NCBI GenBank assembly: GCA_016218025.1
Contig: JACRFD010000070.1
Coordinates: forward strand, 66,745 to 130,744
Direction: 5' to 3'
DNA from: Ignavibacteriales bacterium
GTDB lineage: Bacteria > Bacteroidota > Ignavibacteria > UBA10030 > SZUA-254
DNA: 64,000 nt
Shown here: piece by piece, positions 45,906-55,969 of the stretch
How the letters are laid out: each line of letters starts with the position of its first letter
How positions within the stretch are numbered: position 1 is the stretch's first letter
Notes under the pieces: generated by a model
What the model was told of the DNA's origin: nothing
What the model saw: the letters and a program-made list of their open reading frames with translations, nothing else
Databases searched by the model: none
Translations under genes and position numbers: made by a program

Positions 45906-47006
45906 TTAGAGAACTTTGCCCTTTTGATATTTTTGAAAAAGCTCTCCCCACTCTGTGGTATGTTTCCAATTTTCAAAAATCTTTTTATCTTTGAACGGCC
46001 ATCTGTAATAATCGTGATATAATTCCGACCCAAGTACAAAAATATTAACCAATGGAGTATGGAAAAATAATTTTTGTAATCCTTTTAAAGGTCCAAACCA
46101 CAAGAGGTCTCCAACCAAACTCGCACCGTTGTCGCCTACTTCAAATCCCCACGATTCGTTGGTGATGTCATCTCCGATTATTTCAATTTCACGCGGATCT
46201 CCAACTCCAAGTTTATCGGAATGTGCCAATGAAATATATTCAATACCCAGCGGATCAAAACCCATCATTTTTGCGGCAACCGCATCGATCGCAACTTGAT
46301 CTGAACTTGCCAGCATAAAATTTTTAATAACCGGAAACATTGTTCGTGGTCCGGGACCATTCCCTGCCGTTGTGCCATCCATAACGGCAAAAATACCGGA
46401 GTGGATTTCCTTTTGTATTGCGAGAAGATCTACTAACGTTTTATGTATCCAGGAATGAGTGTAATGCCTTTTGTTGTTCAATAAACCTCCGAATGCATTC
46501 TTCATTGCACCGGTAGTGGTTGTGTAGATATGGCATTTTACAGTCGGTAGATGAACTATATTCTTTCCGATAAAATAATCTGGTATAAAAATACCTTCAT
46601 GATATATTTTATTCAATACATGCATCTTCGCCTTTGGTGAATAATCGATCCAATTCATATCCCCTTCTTTAAAATTATATAAAACAGGAATATCATATTT
46701 TTTAAATATTGGAAGATAGTTATTAAGATCTTCACCCTTGAATGCATTTGTCACAACGGTTTTATTCTGAACACAAGCAAGATCGCTAAATCCATTTTGC
46801 TTCAAACCCTTTATTGTCCCTTCGAACTGCCATGGTGTTGTATTTGCTCCGGGAAATGGATAATGCCAGGAGATATTGTCTTTTAAAATGGTAACAGTAT
46901 TCTTTTGAAGTGCTTCATCGATGCCCGCCATCTTCATTAGTTTGATTGTATCTTCGATAACAGTATCCGGTCTAGTTTTTACAACTGCGACTTTTGATTT
47001 TGCCAT
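45906..47006 (-). CDS. DUF362 domain protein
   Basis: A 366-residue protein of the DUF362 family. The segments NIVHLPTVKCHIYTTTTGAMKN and VMDGTTAGNGPGPRT are the conserved core. Many family members carry a ferredoxin-like 4Cys domain, but no CxxCxxC motif is present here. The function is not established. It lies 3 bp downstream of a UbiA-family gene. Confidence 0.8.
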   Translation of the reverse strand: MAKSKVAVVKTRPDTVIEDTIKLMKMAGIDEALQKNTVTILKDNISWHYPFPGANTTPWQFEGTIKGLKQNGFSDLACVQNKTVVTNAFKGEDLNNYLPIFKKYDIPVLYNFKEGDMNWIDYSPKAKMHVLNKIYHEGIFIPDYFIGKNIVHLPTVKCHIYTTTTGAMKNAFGGLLNNKRHYTHSWIHKTLVDLLAIQKEIHSGIFAVMDGTTAGNGPGPRTMFPVIKNFMLASSDQVAIDAVAAKMMGFDPLGIEYISLAHSDKLGVGDPREIEIIGDDITNESWGFEVGDNGASLVGDLLWFGPLKGLQKLFFHTPLVNIFVLGSELYHDYYRWPFKDKKIFENWKHTTEWGELFQKYQKGKVL

Positions 47007-47009
47007 ATA

Positions 47010-47888
47010 TCATTTACCGTATATAATAATTACAACAGTTAAAATCCATAATAAAATATTTATAATAATCGGAACATCGGTAATAAGAAGTTTGGTGGGA
47101 TTTCCACCTTCTTCTTTTTTATGAACTAAATATAAATATCTGAATATTCCGTATAAAACAAACGGTACTGTGTAAATTAAATTTTTAGTGCCGAATTTCC
47201 TTATTGTTTCATCCGAGATAGTATAAAGTGCATAAGACATAACAGTTGTAGCGGTTACAATTCCTATCATCTGATCTAAAAAATAGGGACTGTATTCATG
47301 CAGAACCGGACGATGGACATCGGCATCTCTTTCCAGAATTGTAAGCTCATGCCTCCTTTTGCTGAATCCGAGGAACAGAGATAAAAGTATAGTACATATT
47401 ATAATCCACTCTGAGGAAGGAACATTGATAAGCACTGCACCACCTACCACCCGCAACACAAACCCCGCGGATATCGTCATCACGTCGAGTATCACGAATG
47501 TTTTTAACTGATACGAATACCAAATATTTATTATCAGATATAGTAAGGTTATCATACCAAACATTTGGTTCAGAAGGTAAGATGATATGATGGAAACTAC
47601 CACAAGAATAATTGAAACAGTAAGGGCAACATTTTTATTTAATTTTCCTGACGGAAGCGGTCGTTTAGATTTTAGTGGATGAAGTTGATCTCTTTGAATG
47701 TCAATAATATCATTAAAAATATAAAAACCACTGGCAAGTAAAGAAAATAGCAGGAAACCTGCGGTTGTCAAATATAAATCGATTGTATAAAAAAGGTTGC
47801 CTGAAAAAATCAGTGCGGCGAAGATAAATAAATTCTTCACCCATTGCTGCATTCTCATTGAAGTTATTATGTATTTAACTGCTTTCAT
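47010..47888 (-). CDS. UbiA-family prenyltransferase (DPPR-synthase-like)
   Basis: A 292-residue membrane protein with eight or nine helices. The first Asp-rich motif is FNDIIDIQRDQLHPLKSKRPLPSG (N-D-x2-D-x3-D). The LHPLKSKRPLPSG extension is characteristic of the decaprenyl-phosphate phosphoribosyltransferase (DPPR synthase) branch, which attaches phosphoribose to a polyprenyl phosphate. Arabinan-synthesis genes are not nearby, so the product's use is unknown. It is 6 bp after the mutase gene and 3 bp before DUF362. Confidence 0.75.
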   Translation of the reverse strand: MKAVKYIITSMRMQQWVKNLFIFAALIFSGNLFYTIDLYLTTAGFLLFSLLASGFYIFNDIIDIQRDQLHPLKSKRPLPSGKLNKNVALTVSIILVVVSIISSYLLNQMFGMITLLYLIINIWYSYQLKTFVILDVMTISAGFVLRVVGGAVLINVPSSEWIIICTILLSLFLGFSKRRHELTILERDADVHRPVLHEYSPYFLDQMIGIVTATTVMSYALYTISDETIRKFGTKNLIYTVPFVLYGIFRYLYLVHKKEEGGNPTKLLITDVPIIINILLWILTVVIIIYGK

Positions 47889-47894
47889 AAAACT

Positions 47895-49556
47895 TTAGAA
47901 TATTGCAGGTTCTTCGTAAATTCCAAAAACTTCGGCAAGTGTATTGCTCATTTCTCCAAGCGTTACATATGCTTTTGTGCAATCGATTAACCGGGGAATC
48001 AAATTGCTTCCATCCTGTGCTGACCTCTTCAATGCCGATAATGTTTCATCTACCTTCAGCTTATCACGCGATGCCTTGACCTGGGCGATCCGTTCCCGCT
48101 GTTTGCTTTCTACTTCCGGTGGAATATAAAGAATCGGAATTTCAATTTTTTCATTCTCTTCAATATAATCGTTGACCCCCACAATAATTTTTTCTTTCCT
48201 ATCTAATTCCTGTTGATAGCGATATGCAGATTCTGCAATTTCTCTCTGGAAAAATCCTGCTTCAATTGCCGGAATAACTCCACCCATTGAATCTATTTTT
48301 TCGAAATAAGCTTCTGCTCCTTTTTCCATTTTTTCTGTCAGTGCTTCAATAAAATAGCTTCCAGCTAAAGGATCTATCGTGTTTGTTACTCCTATTTCAT
48401 GGGATATTATTTGTTGGGTCCTCAAGGCTATTTTGACAGCTTTCTCAGACGGGAGAGCCAGCGTTTCATCCATAGAATTTGTGTGCAGCGATTGAGTTCC
48501 TCCTAATACTCCAGCCAGAGCCTGGTATGCAGTACGAACAATGTTATTCTCCGGCTGCTGGGCGGTTAAAGTACACCCGGCAGTTTGAGTATGAAACCTG
48601 AGTAACCATGATCTTGGATTCTTTGCTTTATATTTATTGCGTAACCGCTTCGCCCAAATTTTTCGTGCTGCACGATACTTTGCTATTTCTTCGAAAAAAT
48701 CTAAATGCGAGTTAAAAAAGAAAGAGAGACGTGGTGCAAAATCATCAACATTCAAACCTTTCTCGATTCCGGCTTCAACATATGCGAACCCATCGGCAAG
48801 TGTAAAAGCTAACTCTTGAATCGCCGTTGCTCCTGCTTCGCGTATATGATAACCACTAATTGAAATGGGATTCCATTGGGGCATTTCGTTCGTGCAATAT
48901 TCAAACATGTCGGTTATAATTCGCATGGATGGATGCGGCGGGTAAATCCATTCTTTCTGAGCAATATATTCTTTTAAAATATCGGCTTGAATTGTACCGC
49001 GTAACTGACTTGGTGAGGCACCTTGTTTGATTGCAACAGCAACATAGAAAGCCAGAAGCATCGCAGCCGGGGCATTGATGGTCATTGAAGTTGATACTTG
49101 TGCGAGGTTTATTCCTTTAAAAAGTAGTTCCATATCAGCAAGTGAACTGATTGAGACACCGCAAATACCAACCTCACCCAGCGATTGAGGATCATCGGCA
49201 TCTCTTCCCATCAGTGTGGGAAGGTCAAATGCTACTGAAAGTCCTGTCTGGCCATGCTTCAATAAATAATGATAACGCTCATTCGTATCTTCCGGTGTAC
49301 CAAAACCGGCAAATTGTCTCATCGTCCATAATCTGCCCCGATACATATTTGTATGAATACCCCGTGTGTATGGATACTCCCCCGGAAAACCAATTTCATT
49401 TAAAAAATCTATGTGGTTTATATCATCGGGTGTATACAACATTTCAATCGGTTCACCTGAAACAGTTGTATATTTCAGAGGGAGCGACTCTGTTTTAGCG
49501 GCAAGTTTTTTCCACTTATCTTTTGCTGCTTTAATATCTTCTGACGAATTTCCCAT
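47895..49556 (-). CDS. Methylmalonyl-CoA mutase, large (substrate-binding) subunit
   Basis: A 553-residue protein covering only the TIM-barrel substrate domain of methylmalonyl-CoA mutase; the B12-binding domain is absent, so a separate small subunit must exist elsewhere. Key regions are [24 protein letters not shown] (start of the CoA tunnel, with active-site Tyr), [19 protein letters not shown] (with His) and [18 protein letters not shown]. The enzyme interconverts succinyl-CoA and methylmalonyl-CoA (propionate metabolism). A similar isobutyryl-CoA mutase cannot be excluded without alignment. Confidence 0.9.
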   Translation of the reverse strand: MGNSSEDIKAAKDKWKKLAAKTESLPLKYTTVSGEPIEMLYTPDDINHIDFLNEIGFPGEYPYTRGIHTNMYRGRLWTMRQFAGFGTPEDTNERYHYLLKHGQTGLSVAFDLPTLMGRDADDPQSLGEVGICGVSISSLADMELLFKGINLAQVSTSMTINAPAAMLLAFYVAVAIKQGASPSQLRGTIQADILKEYIAQKEWIYPPHPSMRIITDMFEYCTNEMPQWNPISISGYHIREAGATAIQELAFTLADGFAYVEAGIEKGLNVDDFAPRLSFFFNSHLDFFEEIAKYRAARKIWAKRLRNKYKAKNPRSWLLRFHTQTAGCTLTAQQPENNIVRTAYQALAGVLGGTQSLHTNSMDETLALPSEKAVKIALRTQQIISHEIGVTNTIDPLAGSYFIEALTEKMEKGAEAYFEKIDSMGGVIPAIEAGFFQREIAESAYRYQQELDRKEKIIVGVNDYIEENEKIEIPILYIPPEVESKQRERIAQVKASRDKLKVDETLSALKRSAQDGSNLIPRLIDCTKAYVTLGEMSNTLAEVFGIYEEPAIF

Positions 49557-49597
49557 AATCAGCCTTATCTGAATTACTCATTGAAATATCTATCAAC

Positions 49598-49605
49598 CAA
49601 ATATA
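49598..49605 (-). promoter_or_regulatory. Possible Bacteroidota-type -7 element (TAnnTTTG)
   Basis: The minus strand reads TATATTTG 42 bp upstream of the mutase start, an exact match to the Bacteroidota -7 motif TAnnTTTG. No clear -33 element was seen, so confidence is low. Confidence 0.25.
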
Positions 49606-49701
49606 ATCATAATGAAAATTAAGATAATAAATCTATTCCTTTGTTCAAAAAAGAAGAAATACTAAATCAACTACGTAATTATATTCTTTGTGGAAAGTAT
49701 C

Positions 49702-52700
49702 TTATTTTAAAACTATCAATTTCTTCGTGGAGATGTAACCATTGGCGGTACTCAGCCTGCAAAAGTAAATCCCGGAGGAAATATGCGAAGCATCAAATCT
49801 AATTTGATGAGTTCCGGGATCCTGGTCAGAATCAGATATTGTTTGTATCAACTGACCCATGACATTGAATATTTTAATTATCACGTGATCTTTTTGTGGA
49901 AGAACATATTTTATTGTAGTAACTGGATTAAATGGATTCGGATAATTTTGATACATTTTAAATTCTTTCGGTTTGCCTTCTTCATTCTCCACAATGCCTA
50001 CTGTTGTTTGTCTATACTTTATGGAATTTATTACACTCCAACTATCGGTTGAGGATGTACCTGTAATATAGATATTTCCTGCGGGGTCGACTTTTATACT
50101 TTTAGCTTCATCGTTGCAACCCACAGCGGAACTGTAACGGGCAACCCAGATTATTTCACCATTTGAATTTAATTTAACTGTTGCATAATCGTATGTAAGA
50201 TCAGAGCCTTTGCTTTTGCCTGTAACGTAAATCCCTCCCTCAACATCAATTGCGATGTCGCTGGGCTTACTTTCAAGACCATTTGAAGCGGAATATGTTT
50301 GTTTGAATAACAAATTCCCATTTGCATCATACTTTAAGATCAAATATTCGTATGAGTTTATTTCAATTTCATTAGTCTGACCTGCTATTAAAATATTTCC
50401 TTCAGTATCAATTGTCATTGCACACATGATTTGATTTGAGTGCGGGATACCAATATAAGCAATTGAGAATAATTCATTCCCGGAACTGTCATATTTTACT
50501 GTAACAATGTCGTACGAAGAATCTATACCGGTAGCATATCCTGATACAACGATATTATTATTTTTGTCTATTGAGATGGCTTCCACCTTGTCGTACCCAT
50601 TCATCGAATCATTCCACCGGGCAATCCATTTGATCTCTCCTCCCGGATTTAACTTAATTGTCAGATAATCAGACATAGTTGAATAACCGACACTCAAACC
50701 TGTTACATAAATGTTCCCAGTGCTATCAACAACAACCGCATATGCCAGATCGTCTAATTTTGAATCTCCATCATAAATAACATTCCATTTCAAATTTCCG
50801 GTAGAATCATATTTATTAATCACATAATCGTATGACGTTAATCCGGCGCTATACCCGACAGATATTACATTCGAACTATCATCCACAGCAATTGATGAAC
50901 TAAAATCATAACTATTTGTAACACCATCATAGCGTTGTTGCCATACATGATCACCATTAAGATCATACCGATATATTCCGATATCGCAGGAATTGTTATC
51001 ATAATTTGTGGCTGACAAATCTATTTTTCCTGTTTTATCCAGAACCATATCCGATATGTTTATATCACCACCTGTGCTATTTTTTTCCAGCACATTCCAA
51101 ATCAATTTACCATCCGGTGTATATGAAAAAATGAGCAAATCTTCGTTTTGAGCATTAGACAAACTTTTTCCGGCATAAATTATATTCTCCTCCGAACTGA
51201 TTCTCAGTAAGCCTACATCATCGTAGCTAATACCTGGGCCATTTTCCCTGCGGGGCCATAACTGATCAGATGCACCTCCAAGTGTATTTTTTAGAATAAC
51301 TATATCTGTTGTAAGATTTGAAGAAACGCTGCTTCCCCCAACATAAAAATAGCCATGTTTTTCATCTAATAAATTACATTTTGCCTCATCATCCAGATTA
51401 AAGTAGCTGTTGTAACTAACCTCCCAATCCTTGTAAGCAGTAGGTGAATATCGCTTCGTTACAATATCAAGACCGGTTGTTGATGTTGAATATGTCCCGG
51501 TAACATAAGAGTTCCCGTCTGAATCAATAGCAAGCGATGCTGCTTTATTGCTTCCCCGCCAATTTCCAAATTCCACTTGACTCCACATTTGTCCACCGCT
51601 TGCATTATATTTGACTGTTACAAGATTACTTCCGCTAGAGAATGAATAACATAAACCGGTAACAATTACATTCCCATATTTATCCACACCTATCGAGGAA
51701 GGATCATCTATGTAGTTGCCTGGTCCGTCAAAACGGGCTACCCATTGAATTATACCATCATAATTTATTTTGAGAGTTGCATAATCTCCAAATGTTCCTT
51801 TGCCGTTGCTTCTGCCCGTTACATAAATAAAATTTTTAGCATCAGTGACCATATCTTTGAGAAAATCTGCCCCGCCACCTGTTCCATTATAAAAAGTTCG
51901 CCACTGTTCCACACCCTGATTTGAATATTTGATAACAATAAAATCATAGGACGATCCATATCGCACGGTAGTTCCGCCGACATAAACATTTCCTGCTGAA
52001 TCTAACACGATTGCTGCAGCACTATCTCTATTATTCAAACTTCCGTTATATCGAACAATCCATTGCTCTTCACCCTCAGAATTATATTTTATAGTAACTA
52101 TATCGCTCATTGTCGAAGCACCATAACTCAGTCCGGTAACATAAACATCACCCGCTTTACCAACTGCGATACCAGATGGCTTATCATTTAGTGCGGCAGG
52201 TCCATCGTATTGTTTTGTCCAAATAATCTCACCATTAATATTGAATTTTATTGTCAGGTAGTCTTGCGATAATCCATTAAAAGTTGTCCCCGTCAGGTAA
52301 TAATTATCCTGACTGTCAATAACCAAGCCGCACGCCTTTCCATTGTTGCCTACAGAGATTTGCTGCTGCCATTTTCCCGTGGAATCAAATTTTACAACCA
52401 ATATTTTTGATGAATCATTTCCTGCACTAATAATATTTCCTTTGGAATCGATGATGGTGAATGAATTTCCGTTACTTCCCATACCATTATTAAATCTCGT
52501 AGGCCATTGATCGGTTTCTACAGATTTATATTTTACAGTTAGATAATCGTACGACGTCTCTCCTCCGTCACTGCTTCCTGTAACATAAACATTACCTTTC
52601 TTATCACTTACCATTGCAGAGGGATAATCGTTTCCATTTGATTGGTTATTGTAATATAACATCCAAAGTGGAATTCCATTGTAATTATATCTAATTGTTG

Positions 52701-54084
52701 CATAATCTCCGGGTCCACCGCTTCGGGAATTTGATAAGCCACAAACAAATATTTGATTATGTTTTCTATCCACCTTTAAGGATGTAGCCCGGTCATCATA
52801 ACCGGCATTCCCCTTAAACGGTGCGGTCCATCTTATTACTCCGTTCTCATCGTAGGACAATGTTACAAAATCAAAACCGGACACAGTTGAAAAACTTGAA
52901 CCGGTGATATAAATGTTGCTGGATTGATCAATGCCGATTGAGATTGCAAAATCATCTCCGTTTCCTTGACCGTTAAAAAGATTCACCCACTTCTGGTTAC
53001 CGTTAAGATCGTATTTAGCGGTACGATAATCAAATTGGCCATACTGATTTGCTGTGTAACCGGTTGCAAAAACATTGCCTGTTGAATCCACCACCACCGA
53101 TGTAACAGCATCACGTTTATTTGAAGATTGGGGATTTATATTCATCCATCTTAATGTTCCATTACTGTCATAAGATAATACCAGCATATCGCTTCCGGAA
53201 AGCACGTTTTGAGATGCTCCACCAACTATTACACCATCACTAGAATCTATTGCTAAAGAAAAAGCAATATCCAATCCGTTCAATCCACCATCGTAAGATT
53301 TTTCCCATAACAGATTTCCAAAACGGTCATATTTTATAATTGCAATATCAGTATTTTGACTCGATTCAAAATATCCACAAATATAAATATCGCCATTCTG
53401 ACTAACACCAATAGAAGTAGGAATTCCGTTTGTCCCAGAAGCGGGCGTGTAAGATCTAATCCATCCTATTTCTCCATCAGTCTTATATTGAACGGTGGTA
53501 ATTGTAAAATGCTCAAGATCGATTGCCGAGTATCCAGTTACATATACGTTATCAAATCTATCAACTGCAATAGCCGTAGCTTCATCGTAACCGTTTGCAG
53601 TACCATTGAATCTTTTAGTCCATAAAGTATCGCCACGCTCATTATATTTTATGGTAAAATAATCAGCGCCGCTGTATGAAGTAAAGCTAACACCGGTAAC
53701 AATAACTTCATCATTATTATTTACTGAAACGTCATTTGCATAATCTTCCGAGGGCAAGTGATTGGAGGCAAATGTTCTTACCCATTCTTCGTGTACTGAT
53801 CCTGTTATTATTGATTTTGAAAATGGTTGAGATATATTAACGTTCGATTTACTTTGCTGCAGCGGTTGAATTGAATGAGAATAATTTGATACAGGTTTTA
53901 AACGATTGGTATTTGACAAATATTTAAGAGCATTTGGATTCACTTGAGCTGAATCGATTCTAAATTTATTGATGATCCTCTCGCGGAAAGACAAACGCAT
54001 TTTTCCTTCAATGCCGGGTTCTTCATTCTTAGCCAGGCATAAAACCGAAAATAGTATCAATAATATTGAGATTTTCTTTTTCAA
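49702..54084 (-). CDS. Exported SBBP-repeat protein with type IX secretion sorting domain
   Basis: A 1460-residue secreted protein. A signal peptide (MKKKISILLILFSVLCLA) is followed by about 24 repeats of roughly 50 residues between about residues 95 and 1360. Each has the pattern (Y/S)DY-x-T-(I/V)-KY, a W near the next turn, then VD-x-x-GN-(V/I)-Y-(V/I)-TG (SBBP/beta-propeller repeats). The C-terminus from about residue 1378 (YQNYPNPFNP, then IKIFNVMGQ and SSGIYFCRL) is the T9SS type A sorting domain that directs export and surface attachment. The function is unknown; surface binding is plausible. The gene stands alone. Confidence 0.92.
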   Translation of the reverse strand: MKKKISILLILFSVLCLAKNEEPGIEGKMRLSFRERIINKFRIDSAQVNPNALKYLSNTNRLKPVSNYSHSIQPLQQSKSNVNISQPFSKSIITGSVHEEWVRTFASNHLPSEDYANDVSVNNNDEVIVTGVSFTSYSGADYFTIKYNERGDTLWTKRFNGTANGYDEATAIAVDRFDNVYVTGYSAIDLEHFTITTVQYKTDGEIGWIRSYTPASGTNGIPTSIGVSQNGDIYICGYFESSQNTDIAIIKYDRFGNLLWEKSYDGGLNGLDIAFSLAIDSSDGVIVGGASQNVLSGSDMLVLSYDSNGTLRWMNINPQSSNKRDAVTSVVVDSTGNVFATGYTANQYGQFDYRTAKYDLNGNQKWVNLFNGQGNGDDFAISIGIDQSSNIYITGSSFSTVSGFDFVTLSYDENGVIRWTAPFKGNAGYDDRATSLKVDRKHNQIFVCGLSNSRSGGPGDYATIRYNYNGIPLWMLYYNNQSNGNDYPSAMVSDKKGNVYVTGSSDGGETSYDYLTVKYKSVETDQWPTRFNNGMGSNGNSFTIIDSKGNIISAGNDSSKILVVKFDSTGKWQQQISVGNNGKACGLVIDSQDNYYLTGTTFNGLSQDYLTIKFNINGEIIWTKQYDGPAALNDKPSGIAVGKAGDVYVTGLSYGASTMSDIVTIKYNSEGEEQWIVRYNGSLNNRDSAAAIVLDSAGNVYVGGTTVRYGSSYDFIVIKYSNQGVEQWRTFYNGTGGGADFLKDMVTDAKNFIYVTGRSNGKGTFGDYATLKINYDGIIQWVARFDGPGNYIDDPSSIGVDKYGNVIVTGLCYSFSSGSNLVTVKYNASGGQMWSQVEFGNWRGSNKAASLAIDSDGNSYVTGTYSTSTTGLDIVTKRYSPTAYKDWEVSYNSYFNLDDEAKCNLLDEKHGYFYVGGSSVSSNLTTDIVILKNTLGGASDQLWPRRENGPGISYDDVGLLRISSEENIIYAGKSLSNAQNEDLLIFSYTPDGKLIWNVLEKNSTGGDINISDMVLDKTGKIDLSATNYDNNSCDIGIYRYDLNGDHVWQQRYDGVTNSYDFSSSIAVDDSSNVISVGYSAGLTSYDYVINKYDSTGNLKWNVIYDGDSKLDDLAYAVVVDSTGNIYVTGLSVGYSTMSDYLTIKLNPGGEIKWIARWNDSMNGYDKVEAISIDKNNNIVVSGYATGIDSSYDIVTVKYDSSGNELFSIAYIGIPHSNQIMCAMTIDTEGNILIAGQTNEIEINSYEYLILKYDANGNLLFKQTYSASNGLESKPSDIAIDVEGGIYVTGKSKGSDLTYDYATVKLNSNGEIIWVARYSSAVGCNDEAKSIKVDPAGNIYITGTSSTDSWSVINSIKYRQTTVGIVENEEGKPKEFKMYQNYPNPFNPVTTIKYVLPQKDHVIIKIFNVMGQLIQTISDSDQDPGTHQIRFDASHISSGIYFCRLSTANGYISTKKLIVLK

Positions 54085-54190
54085 ATGTGTTTGCGGGATT
54101 CGACTTAAAAAACTCAGCTAAAAAAAGATAATAATTGCGGACTGGAATGTCAATAGCGAGAAAGGGTAATTAATAGCGAAGATCAAATAT

Positions 54191-55969
54191 TCAGGATGTT
54201 CTTCCGAATCTTTTATCCAACTCTTCGATCGTTAACTTCATACTGACAGGCCTGCCATGCGGACAAACATTTGGGATCTCGGCATACGACAACTGATCAA
54301 TCAGCGATTTCATCTCTGTTTGATTAAGTGGATCACCTGCCTTTATTGCGGCTTTGCATGCAAAAGATTTCGCCAATCTTTCAGACGGTTTCATAGGAAC
54401 ATCCTGCTTATCATCTTTGTATAAGCTCAAAACGTCTTCAAATATTGTTCCTTCCATACCCGGTTTAATTTCAGGTGGAACACCATCAATTATTACTGTA
54501 TTGTTGCCAAAATATTTTAAGCTGAATCCTAACAATTCAAAATCGCTGAACATTTCTTTAACCAACAATGAATCAGCAGGAGTGAGCTGTACCGTTACTG
54601 GAAACAGCAATTGCTGAGAATTCTTCTCATTGTTAATAAATCTTGATTTTACCTTCTCGAAAATTATTCTTTCGTGTGCAGCATGTTGATCGATTATCAG
54701 CAATCCATCCTCTGCCCTGACAATTATATATTTATTTCGGAGTTGTTGATATTTTGTGTCGGTGATCGAATGAACCGTCTGGCCTGTACGGTCAACATTA
54801 TCATCCCTTTGAATATATAAATGCTGAAAATGTTGAATAGCTTTCTCCGAAGGTTTTCCCGGGGTTAACTCTTCAGTTTCCTTTGAATAATTCCGCATTG
54901 ATACAGGTTGTGAAGAGAGACGAAAAGTTTCTACAGGGTTTTCATTTCCCCTAGATTCTAATTTTATTTGAGGAATTAAATTATATTTCTTCAAAGTGGA
55001 TCGAACAACTGTTAAAAACATTTTGTAAATGGATGATTCATCGTCAAATTTCACTTCCATTTTTGAAGGATGGACATTAACATCGACTTTCTTAGGATCA
55101 ATTGTCAGAAAAAGAATAAAAAACGGAAACGCACCTTTTTCAATCAAATGTTCATAACCCTGATAAACTGCATGATTCAAATTTTTGCTTACTATAAAAC
55201 GATTATTCAAAAATATAAACTGCTCAACTTTGCCACGTCGTGCAAATTGAGGCTGGCCAATAAAACCGGTTATTGATACCGGTTCATCAACTCCTTCAAG
55301 CGGAAGTAAAGTTGAGGTAAGTGATTTTCCGAAAATATCTTTTATACGATTTTCAATATTCGAAGAATAATAATGCAGTATTAATTCTTCGTCGCTGTAA
55401 AATTGAAATTCAACATCGGGTTTTGAAATTGCACACCTCTGTATAACTTCATACACATGGCGGTATTCTGTTGAAATACTTTTTAGGAAATGTCTTCTGG
55501 CAGGTGTATTAAAAAAAAGATTCCGCATCGATATGGTTGTACCTATCGGTGATGCATCCTGTGTAATCTCGATTTTATCATCACCATTGATTCTGACTTT
55601 TGTACCTAATTCGCTTTTTTTATCTCTTGTCCGCATCTCCACTTGCGATACTGCGGCTATAGATGCAAGTGCTTCTCCCCTAAAACCAAGCGTTCTGATT
55701 GATTCAAGGTCTTCATAGGTTTCAATTTTGCTAGTGGCATGACGGTGAAATGCTACTTTTGCATCTTCACTGCTCATTCCAATTCCGTTATCCACAACTT
55801 TAATCAAATCGACCCCGCCATTTTGAATTATGATTTGAATCGAATTTGCATTTGCATCAAGTGAATTTTCAATCAATTCTTTCACGGCTGAAGCGGGACG
55901 CTGAATAACTTCGCCGGCTGCGATTTTATTCGCAAGATGTTCCGGTAATATTTTTATAGCACGATTCAT
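54191..55969 (-). CDS. mutL: DNA mismatch repair endonuclease MutL
   Basis: A 592-residue ATPase and nicking endonuclease of mismatch repair. The N-terminal GHKL motifs are KELIENSLDANA, DNGIGM and LGFRGEALASIAAV. The C-terminal domain contains the endonuclease motif DQHA-x2-E-x4-E (DQHAAHERIIFE), plus ACKAAIKAG and CPHGRP zinc-site motifs. So this is the endonuclease type found in bacteria lacking MutH. It overlaps the dipeptide epimerase gene by 4 bp. Confidence 0.96.
   Translation of the reverse strand: MNRAIKILPEHLANKIAAGEVIQRPASAVKELIENSLDANANSIQIIIQNGGVDLIKVVDNGIGMSSEDAKVAFHRHATSKIETYEDLESIRTLGFRGEALASIAAVSQVEMRTRDKKSELGTKVRINGDDKIEITQDASPIGTTISMRNLFFNTPARRHFLKSISTEYRHVYEVIQRCAISKPDVEFQFYSDEELILHYYSSNIENRIKDIFGKSLTSTLLPLEGVDEPVSITGFIGQPQFARRGKVEQFIFLNNRFIVSKNLNHAVYQGYEHLIEKGAFPFFILFLTIDPKKVDVNVHPSKMEVKFDDESSIYKMFLTVVRSTLKKYNLIPQIKLESRGNENPVETFRLSSQPVSMRNYSKETEELTPGKPSEKAIQHFQHLYIQRDDNVDRTGQTVHSITDTKYQQLRNKYIIVRAEDGLLIIDQHAAHERIIFEKVKSRFINNEKNSQQLLFPVTVQLTPADSLLVKEMFSDFELLGFSLKYFGNNTVIIDGVPPEIKPGMEGTIFEDVLSLYKDDKQDVPMKPSERLAKSFACKAAIKAGDPLNQTEMKSLIDQLSYAEIPNVCPHGRPVSMKLTIEELDKRFGRTS

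Noticed and set aside
49557..49701. B12 riboswitch upstream of the mutase gene
   Set aside because: The 145-bp gap is AT-rich with no B12 box or stable pairing pattern.
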